Shown piece after piece: positions 28,615-37,900 of a DNA stretch of 42,006 nucleotides. The notes under the pieces were generated by a model, which had not been told where the DNA came from, made no database searches, and saw nothing but the letters and a program-made list of their open reading frames with translations. Origin of the DNA: Clostridiaceae bacterium (GTDB lineage Bacteria; Bacillota; Clostridia; Clostridiales; Clostridiaceae); assembly GCA_029219285.1 (NCBI GenBank), contig JAQXTC010000125.1, forward strand, positions 1 through 42,006, read 5' to 3'. The first letter of the stretch is position 1, and each line of letters opens with the position of its first letter. The position numbers and the translations under genes were made by a program.

Positions 28615-29793
28615 TTAAATGTAATTATTATCAACAGTAATTATACAATTATATTTTGAATGTTTTTGTTTAAGTAAGTTAATTATACTATCTTTAAGCT
28701 CTTGTTCAGTCATTATTTTCTTTAGTTTCTCAGGATTAACAACAATATCAAAAATTAAATTCTTTACTTCACCTTCGCCAACAATTCTAAAATCATGCAT
28801 AGACTCAATTAATGGATTATATTCTATGATTGCCATTAAGTCATCATGAGCTTCTTTAATTTCATCATCATAAACACAAATTGGGTCCATATGAATAACA
28901 AGATAAATCTTTAGTTTTTTAGATATTTCTCTTTCAGCATTATCGATAATTTCATGTATTTTCATTACGTTTATATCTGCAGGAATTTCAGCATGAATAG
29001 AAGCCATACATCTTCCAGGTCCATAATTGTGAACAATAAGGTCATGAACACCAGTGATATGTTCATAACTTAAAACCATATCTTTAATAGCTTTTACTAA
29101 TTCTTTATCAGGTGCTTCTCCAAGTAATGGATTTATTGTGTCCTTAATTAAATTAAAAGAAGAATATACAATAAATAATGCAACGAATACACCAAAGTAT
29201 CCATCAATAGGAAAACTTGTAAATCTTGAAGCTAAAAAAGAAATAGCGACACATGAAGAAGTAAAAACATCTCCAAGAGCATCAACTGATGCTGCTTTTA
29301 AAGCAGAAGAATTAATTATTTTACCTATAGTTTTGTTAAAGTGTGATAACCATAATTTTAAACATATAGATAACAATAAAAGTATAAATGGAATAATCTC
29401 GAAGATTACTTCTGAAGGATTGATAATTTTTTCAACAGAAGACTTAATAAATTGTAGACCTACAATCATTACAAGAAAAGCAACGATTAAGGCAGAAACA
29501 TATTCAAGTCTACCATGTCCAAAAGGATGCTCTGCATCTGCAGGTTTTTCAGATAACTTAAAGCCAACAATAGTTATAATAGAAGAAGCAGCGTCAGATA
29601 AATTATTAAATGCATCAGCTGTAATAGCAATACTTGTAGTAATTAATCCAACTAATAATTTGATAATAAATAGAGCGAAATTTGATAATATACCAACTAT
29701 TCCACCTAAAAATATATATTTACTTCTAACGGTTTCATCTTCAACATTGTCTTTATTTTTAATAAACGTATTAATTAATAAATTAGTTACCAT
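28615..29793 (-). CDS. Cation diffusion facilitator family transporter
   Basis: SIAITADAFNNLSDAASSIITIVGFKLSEKPADAEHPFGHGRLEYVSALIVAFLVM and ALKAASVDALGDVFTSS are CDF metal-site motifs. Confidence 0.93.
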   Translation of the reverse strand: MVTNLLINTFIKNKDNVEDETVRSKYIFLGGIVGILSNFALFIIKLLVGLITTSIAITADAFNNLSDAASSIITIVGFKLSEKPADAEHPFGHGRLEYVSALIVAFLVMIVGLQFIKSSVEKIINPSEVIFEIIPFILLLLSICLKLWLSHFNKTIGKIINSSALKAASVDALGDVFTSSCVAISFLASRFTSFPIDGYFGVFVALFIVYSSFNLIKDTINPLLGEAPDKELVKAIKDMVLSYEHITGVHDLIVHNYGPGRCMASIHAEIPADINVMKIHEIIDNAEREISKKLKIYLVIHMDPICVYDDEIKEAHDDLMAIIEYNPLIESMHDFRIVGEGEVKNLIFDIVVNPEKLKKIMTEQELKDSIINLLKQKHSKYNCIITVDNNYI

Positions 29794-29972
29794 ATAATCT
29801 CCCTCTTTCTTTTTTCCATAGTAGTATAATTTTAAATTATAAAAAGAAAATAATCAAATATAACTAAATACCTATTAAGTTTGATAATTTATTACTATTA
29901 TTATAAGATAATATTGTAAAAAATAAACTATGCAATAATTACATAAGATAACACTATAAAGGAGTGAAATAT

Positions 29973-31268
29973 ATGGAAACACAAGCAGCGTTAGAATTAC
30001 TTGAATTTATGAATGAAAGTATTACAAGTTTTCATGGTGCATACGCAGTTAAAACTATTCTTGATGAAGAAGGTTTTAAAGAAATAAAAGAAACAGAAAA
30101 ATGGAATTTAGAAGCTGGTGGTAAATATTATGTAATGAAGAATCAATCAGCAGTAATTGCTTTTGAAATTGGTTCTGGTGCCATTGAACAAGAGGGATTT
30201 AGATTAATTGGTGCACATACAGATTCACCAACATTTAAAATAAAGCCTCAAGCAGAAATGAAGGTTAATGATACCTATGTTAAATTAAATACAGAAGTAT
30301 ATGGTGGACCAATTTTAAGTACTTGGTTTGATAGACCTTTATCATTAGCTGGAAGAGTAGCATTAAAAGGAGAATCAGTATTAAAACCAGAAGTTAGACT
30401 TGTGAATTTTGATAGACCATTACTTACAATTCCCAACCTTTGTATCCATATGAACAGAAGTGTTAATGAAGGATTTAAATTTAATGCACAAAAAGATACA
30501 TTACCTTTATTAGGTTTTATAAATGATAAATTTGAAAAGGATGGCTATCTTCTAAAATTAATAAGTGAAGAACTTGGAGTAGAGATATCAGATATAATTG
30601 ACTTTGATTTATTTTTATATGACTATTCACAAGGAACATTATTAGGACTTGAAAATGAATTTATTTCATGTGGAAGACTTGATGATTTATGGATGGTTTA
30701 TGATGGATTAAGAGCTTTATTAGATAGTGAACAAAACAAGGCAACAAAGGTTTTAGTTGCTATAGATAATGAAGAAATAGGAAGCCTTACTTCTCAAGGG
30801 GCAAGATCATCTTTACTTAAAACAGTGCTTGAAAGAATTACTTTAGCTTTAGGAAAAGATAAAGAAGAGTTCTTTAGAGCAATGTCAAATTCAATCATGA
30901 TTTCAGCAGATTTAGCTCATGCCCTTCATCCTAATAATCCTGAAAAGCATGATCCTACTAATCAACCAGTTTTAGGTGGTGGACCAGTCATAAAAATTGC
31001 AGCATCAGGAAGTTATTCAACAGATAGTTATGCATCAGCAATATTCCAAGGCGTATGTGAAAAGGCAGGAGTTCCATGTCAAAAGTTTGTTAATAGATCA
31101 GACTTAAGAGGGGGAACTACAATAGGACCTATGTCTGCAGCAGATTTAGCAATTCCAGTAATAGATATGGGAGCCCCACTTTTAAGTATGCACTCAGTTA
31201 GAGAACTTGCATCTGTAAAAGACAATTACTATACTATTAAGGCATTTACAGAATTCTTTAATAATTAA
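29973..31268 (+). CDS. M18 family aminopeptidase
   Basis: RLIGAHTDSPTFKIKP, VAIDNEEIGSLTSQGA, SADLAHALHPNNPEKHDPTNQPVLGGGPVIK. ATG at 29973 after ggagtg is preferred. Confidence 0.94.
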   Translation: METQAALELLEFMNESITSFHGAYAVKTILDEEGFKEIKETEKWNLEAGGKYYVMKNQSAVIAFEIGSGAIEQEGFRLIGAHTDSPTFKIKPQAEMKVNDTYVKLNTEVYGGPILSTWFDRPLSLAGRVALKGESVLKPEVRLVNFDRPLLTIPNLCIHMNRSVNEGFKFNAQKDTLPLLGFINDKFEKDGYLLKLISEELGVEISDIIDFDLFLYDYSQGTLLGLENEFISCGRLDDLWMVYDGLRALLDSEQNKATKVLVAIDNEEIGSLTSQGARSSLLKTVLERITLALGKDKEEFFRAMSNSIMISADLAHALHPNNPEKHDPTNQPVLGGGPVIKIAASGSYSTDSYASAIFQGVCEKAGVPCQKFVNRSDLRGGTTIGPMSAADLAIPVIDMGAPLLSMHSVRELASVKDNYYTIKAFTEFFNN

Positions 31269-31517
31269 GAGAGAAATGGAAGTATATTTGTAACCAAGTA
31301 TAAATTACTTGAGAGTATACTTCTTTTATAAAGGTTATAGTTTAGAGAAGAGAGAAACACAGTATACTTGGTATCAAAGAATACTTCTTTTGTTAGCTTT
31401 CTTTTTTGACAAAGTCTTTCTTTAGAGAAGAGAGAAACACAGTATATTTGGTATCTAAGAATACTTCTTTTGTTAGTTTTTCTCTTTAACAAAGTTTTTC
31501 TTTAGAGAAGAGAGAAA
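31265..31517 (-). repeat. Left array of 80-bp repeats
   Basis: Core tttagagaagagagaaa at 31341-31357, 31421-31437 and 31501-31517 (exactly 80-bp spacing), plus a degenerate unit starting with gagagaaa at 31269. Confidence 0.92.
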
Positions 31518-31562
31518 TAAACTCGCTACGCTCGTTATATGAATCTAGTAGTAGAAACTCAA

Positions 31563-31900
31563 TTTCTCTCTTCTCTAAAATTAATCTCGCTAAACGAAAT
31601 ATGCTTTCAAGCAAATTATTCTATCATTTCAGATACTCTTGCGCTTCTCTCTTCTCTAAAAATAATCTAGCTATACAAAATATACTACCAAGCAAATTAT
31701 TCTGTCATTTCAGATGCTCTCGCCCTTCTCTTTTCTCTAAAATTAATCCTGCTATAAGAAATACACTTCCAAGCAAATTATTCTGCCATTTCAGAAGAAC
31801 TTGCCCTTCTCTTTTCTCTAAAAAATACTCTCGCTATACGAAATACACCAACAAGCAAACAATTCTGTGATTTTAGAAATACTTTCTTTTCGAATATATC
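31563..31900 (+). repeat. Right array of 81-bp repeats, inverted relative to the left array
   Basis: Core tttctctcttctctaaa or close variants at 31563-31579, 31644-31660, 31725-31741 and 31806-31822 (exactly 81-bp spacing); degenerate last unit to ~31900. Unit body includes caagcaaattattctgycatttcaga. Confidence 0.92.
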
Positions 31901-31956
31901 TCTCATTTTGTGGAACACTAATGTAAGCTAAATCTTTAGGCTAAGGAGTGAGAGCA

Positions 31957-34900
31957 TTGAACACTAATGATAATCCAAATTCAAGAAAAAACATTCTTCA
32001 TGAATTAAAACTTGGATATTCCAAGATAAAAGATAATTATAAATATATAAGAAATTTAGCTATGGATAAGGAAGAAATAATTGGATCTGGTGAGTGGCTT
32101 TTAGATAATATATATCTTATTGAGAAAGAATATAAAAGTATAAAGCATAATATGCCAAAGGAATATTTTAATAACCTTCCAGAAGGAAACGGTATTCCAA
32201 GAATATTAGAACTTGCTAAAGAATTTATAAGAGGAAGTAATAATATTTTAAAGGAAGAACAATTAATAGATTTTATACATAACAAAAAAGAAAAACTTAC
32301 TATGGGGGAATTATGGGCATTTCCTTTAATGCTTAGAATTGCTATCATTTTAAAGCTTTCATATATAACTGATAATCTTGTAAAAATACAGGATAATAAA
32401 TTAAAAGATGAAGTTTGGGATGAGACAACAGTTGAGCAAGAAATTAGCTTATGTATAAATTCCTTAAGAAGTATAGAAGGTGCAGATTGGAAAAAGTTTT
32501 TTGAATTGACTTCAGAAGTAGAAAAAATATTAAACGAAGATCCAGTTCATCAATATGAGAATATGGACTTTAAATCTAAGGATTATTATAGGCATAAGGT
32601 AGAGCAATTGGCCAGAATTCTTAATGTGGATGAATTTACTATAGCACGGAAAGTTCTTAGTTTAGCAAAGAGAAAACAGAATGAAGAGTACAAAAGACAT
32701 GTTGGATATTATCTTATAGATAAAGGCATTAGTGAAGTTGCAGAATTTTATGATGGAAAGTTAAAGTCTACTTATTCTACCGGAGCATTTATTGCAATTA
32801 ATATATTAGGAACATTTTTATTAACTACAGCATTTTTAATAGCGACTTATTTCATAGGTGCTAATTTTGATGGCATTAGGTATAGTGCACTATTTTTTAT
32901 TTCAATTGTTATTGCTAGTGAAATAATTGTTACATGTATAAACTATATTGTCAGTAAAAAGGTTCCCATAAGGTTTGTTCCTAAAATAGATTATAGAGAA
33001 GGAATTCCAGACTTAGAAAAGACAGTTGTTGTTATTCCTGCTATAGTACCATCTAAAGAACGAGCAGTAGAACTTATAAATAAACTTGAAATTATGTATT
33101 TAGGTAATAAAGATAAAAATATATATTATGCACTTTTAGCGGATTTTAAGGATAGTAAAGATGAAAAAGCTCAAGGAGAAGAGGAGATACTAAATGCAGC
33201 ATTAGAAAAAACTAAGATTTTAAATAAAAAGTATATGGAAGATAAGGAACATTTCTTTTTCTTCTGTAGAAAGAAAGTATTTAATCCCAAAGAAAATGTT
33301 TATATGGGTTGGGAAAGAAAAAGGGGAAAACTAATTGAATTTATGGCTTTATTAAGAGGAGAAAAGAATCATACTTTTAATGTTATAAGTGGTGATATAG
33401 ATAACTTAAAAGATGCCAAATATATTATAACTCTTGATGCTGATACATTTATGCCAAGAGATGCTGCTAAAAGGTTAGTTGGAGCTATGTCTCATGTTCT
33501 CAATAAAAAACAAGGTAATCATGGATACGGTATAATGCAACCTAAAATAAGCATTAGTTTAGAAAGTAAAGATGCAAGTATATTTTCTAAAACATTTGCC
33601 GAAGAAAGTGGAGTAGATGGATATTCAACAGCGTACTCTGATACATATGAAGATTTATTTGGTAAGGGAAATTTTGTTGGTAAAGGAATCATAGATATAG
33701 ATGAATTTTATTCAACATTAAGGGATGAAATACCAGAGAATAGAGTATTAAGTCATGATCTTTTAGAAGGAGAATACTTAGGATGTGCTCTTGTAAGTGA
33801 TATAGAATTTATAGATAATTATCCATATTCCTATGAGAGTAGTTGCAGAAGAATCTATAGGTGGACTAGGGGGGATTGGCAAAACATAAGATGGCTATTT
33901 TCTTCAAAATTATCTGGTCTTTCAAAGTGGAAGATATTTGATAATTTAAGAAGAAGTCTTTTGGCACCAGCCCTTTATCTTGCAGTAGTTTTTAATTTGA
34001 CTTTGTTTAGAAATGATAAACCTACAGCGCTACTTTGCTTTTTAGCAGTAATTACACCATTTATTTTTACAGTAACTGATTTTGTAGTTACACCTAGAAA
34101 TAAAATTATTGGCACATTCAAAAGCTTTAAACAAATAGTATATATTTTTTCATTTATTCCTTATCAAGCATACTTAATGGTAAAAGCTATAATAGTTACT
34201 TTATTTAGGTTGTTTATTTCAAAACAACATTTATTACAATGGCAGACTGCTGAAGAGGCAGAAAGAACTGTTAATAATTCAGCTTTTGCATATACAAAGA
34301 GGATGTGGTTTTCAGAACTTAGTGGAATAATAGTAATTTTAATGGCATTAGAGGCATCACCATTATTCCAAGTTGTAAATCTACTTATAGGAATACTATG
34401 GGTTATGGGACCATATATAGCTTGGTATATTAGTTTGAAGTTCCCTGATAGAGAATATAAGTTATCAAAAGAGGATGAAAAATATTTAAGAGAAAAAAGT
34501 CGTAAGATATGGGCTTATTATGAGGATTTTGTTAATGAAGAAAATAATTTTTTAGCACCTGATAATTATCAAGAAATACCCTATAAAGGTATAGCTTTTA
34601 GAACATCTCCAACTAATATTGGAATGGGACTTATAAGTAATCTTGCAGCTTATGATTTAGGATATATTCCTTTAGGTGAAGTTGTTGATAGAATAGAGCT
34701 TACTATAAAAAGTATGAAGAATTTAGAAATGTTTAATGGACACTATCTAAACTGGTATGATACTAGAAATTACACACCATTATGGCCTAAGTATATCTCT
34801 ACAGTAGATAGTGGAAATCTCTTAGGATACCTAATGATAATAGCTAATACCCTTGAAAAATATATTGATATGCCTCTTATTCGAAAAGTAGAGATAACAT

Positions 34901-37900
34901 CACTAAGAGATACTGCATCAATATTAAATATAAAATTAAAATGTGATGATTTAGAAGTTGATATAGATAACTATGAAAGTATGCTTGATACAGTATTAAA
35001 TAACATCGAAGATAATGATGATTATTGGCATAAGAAACTTATTCATGAGATAAAACTTAAGAAAGCTTATTATGATTTTTTCTTTGAAGGAATTCAAAAA
35101 CTTTTAAAAAGTAAAAAACCAACTTCAATAAGAAATTTGATTAGTGTAATTGAAGATTTTGAAGAGGCATCAGGAAGTGATTTTAAAAAGATATTAGATG
35201 AAAAGGTAAATGAACTAAAAACATTCTTAAATAGAGTAGAGAACTTGATTAAAGATATAAATGATATTATTAAGAAAATGGATTTCTCTTTTCTATATAA
35301 CAAAGATAGAAACTTATTTTCTATAGGCTATAACTTAGAGGAAAATAGTCTTGGTAGTTCTTATTATGATTTATTAGCTTCAGAATCAAGGGCAACATCT
35401 TTTTTAGCGATTGCTTTAAACCAAGTGCCAGAATCACATTGGTTTAATTTAAATAGAGCTATGACAAATGCATTTCATTGTAAGAATCTTGTTTCTTGGA
35501 GTGGAACTATGTTTGAGTACTTTATGCCAGCGTTAATTATGAAAAGTTATGATAATACTATTCTTAGTAAAACATATGAATCAGTAATTAAGGCTCAGAT
35601 GAAGTTTGCAGCAATTAAAAAGGTACCATGGGGAATTTCTGAGTCTGCATATTATCAATTTGATATAGGAGACAATTATCAATATAAGGCGTTTGGGGTA
35701 CCGGGGGTTGGTCTTAAGAGAGGATTAGAAGATGAATTGGTAATTTCACCATATTCAACACTTATGAGCCTGCCATTTTCACAAGATGAAGGTATCAAGA
35801 ATTTAAAAAATCTTGAAAAGCAAGGTTTAGATGGTAGGTATGGGTTTATTGAGGCTATAGACTATACACCAAACAGAGTAAGTAAAATGGATTTTGGAGA
35901 AGAGGATGTAGGAAGTAAACAAGTAAGATGCTATATGGTACATCACTTAGGCATGTCACTTATGGGATTAGATAACATTATAAATAATGATATTTTTATA
36001 AGAAGATTTCATAGTATACCAGAAGTAAAAGCTACAGAACTTTTATTAAAGGAAAAAGTACCAGATAAAATTACCTTTGAACATGAAGAAAATTATGAGA
36101 GAACAAAACATAATCTTGGTAAAGAAGAATTCTTACCAAGAGTATATAATTCGCCTCATACTAAAAATCCAGAAGTTTTACTTCTTTCTAATGGAAGCTA
36201 TTCTTGTATGATGACTGTAAGTGGTAGTGGTTATGGAAAAAAGGATGGAATGACAGTTTACAGGTGGAAAGGTGATACAACATCAGATTCTACAGGTAGT
36301 TTTATATATATTAAAAACTTAAATTCTAATGATTATTGGAGTGCAGCATATGAACCATGCAAAGATGAAGGAGAGTCATATAAAGTCAGTTTTTCACTAG
36401 ATAAGGCTACATATAAAAGAAGAGATGGATCTATAGAAAGTAGTATGGAGGTAGTTGTATCCCCTGAGGATGATGTGGAAATAAGAAAGGTTAACCTTAA
36501 GAATTTAGGGGAAAAAGGTAGAAGTATAGAAGTTACAAGCTATATGGAAGTTACTTTACAGTCATTTGAAGGAGATGCAGTACATCCAAGTTTCTCAAAT
36601 CTATTTATTTCTACTGAATATGTGGAAGAGGAAAAAGCATTATTAGGTAATAGAAGACCTAGAGTTAAAGATGGGCAGATACCATATATTATGCACAAAA
36701 TATATAGTGAAGAAGAACTTGAAGGTACTATAACTTATGAGACATCAAGGGTGAATTTTATAGGCAGAGATAGAAATTTAAAAGTTCCTAAAGCTATGGA
36801 TAATGATGCGGCTTTACAAAATACAGTAGGTACTGTTTTAGATCCTATTATGAGTATGAGAGCAAGGATAAGACTTGAAGTTGGTGAAGAGAAGAGCATT
36901 TACTTTATTACAGCAACGGCAATGTCAAAAAGTGAGTGTATAGGATTATCTCAAAAGTATTCAAGTAAAAGCAAGTTAGAAAAAACATTTATTTACTATA
37001 ATAAAGCTGTTCAATTAGAACTTAAGAGTCTTGGCATAGAAGCTAATCAAGGTAGTATGTATCAATCTTTAGCATCATATATTTTATATTTGCATAGCGG
37101 CAGGAAAGATAGAGAGGGATACATTAAAAATATAAATAAACATCAACAGGATTTATGGGCATATGGAATATCGGGTGATTTACCTATAACTATGGCTATA
37201 GTAAAAAATGATAAGGATATGGATCTTGTAAGAGCATTGATTAAAATGCATTATTATTGGAAGAGTAAAGGGCTAAAAGTAGATCTTCTTATATATAATG
37301 ATGAAGAATCATCTTATGAACAGCCACTACAAAAAAGTATAGTAAGTGCCATTAATCTTTCAAGAGAAGGAGATATTCTAAATAAACCAGGAGGCATATT
37401 CTTACATAATAAATCTACTATGGGAGAAGATATAAGAGATTTTATAATAGGAATTTCAGCCTTACATGTAGATAGTAATAAAGGAAGTATAATAACTCAA
37501 ATTAAAGATGCCGAAAAGTTAGTTGAACATGATAATTTAAGACATAAGGAAATAGAAAATATTTATAGGATTAAACAGAGTGAATTCGAGAAGGATATTG
37601 AAGATAACCTAGATGAACTTAAAGCTGTTGAAGAAGAGGTTGCATATGAAAAAGGAGGAAGCTTTGATACAGATAAATTAGATTTTTATAATGGCTATGG
37701 TGGATTTGATCCTGAGGATAAAAGTTATGTAATAAAGTTAAATAATTTTAAGAATACTCCAGCACCTTGGATTAACGTTGTTTCAAACGAGAATTTTGGA
37801 TTCCATATATCTGAAAGTGGATCATCTTATACATGGTGTGGAAATAGTAGAGAAAATAAGATTACTCCATGGAATAATGATTGGGTGATGGATTCTCCGG

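Noticed and set aside
29138-29797. 219-aa plus-strand ORF antisense to the CDF transporter
   Set aside because: Entirely antisense to a strongly recognisable CDF gene, no RBS, no recognisable motif.
31265-31492. 75-aa minus-strand ORF over the left array
   Set aside because: Also follows the repeat unit (SLFSK motif), with an 80-bp period incompatible with a repeated reading frame; no RBS support.
31601-31870. 89-aa ORF with ~27-aa internal repeats (LPSKLFCHFR..PSLFSK) across the right array
   Set aside because: The 27-residue period is just 81 bp read in frame. There is no ribosome-binding site before the ATG, a 1-bp insertion (near 31823) shifts the frame in the last unit, and the left array has an 80-bp period that cannot stay in frame. 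Treated as non-coding repeats.
31265-31900. CRISPR array
   Set aside because: The whole ~80-bp unit is repeated rather than short repeats separated by unique spacers, orientation flips at the centre, and no cas genes are present in the window.
31948-31959. GTG at 31948 as start of the glucan synthase
   Set aside because: It overlaps the aaggag SD. TTG at 31957 has correct spacing and the same frame.
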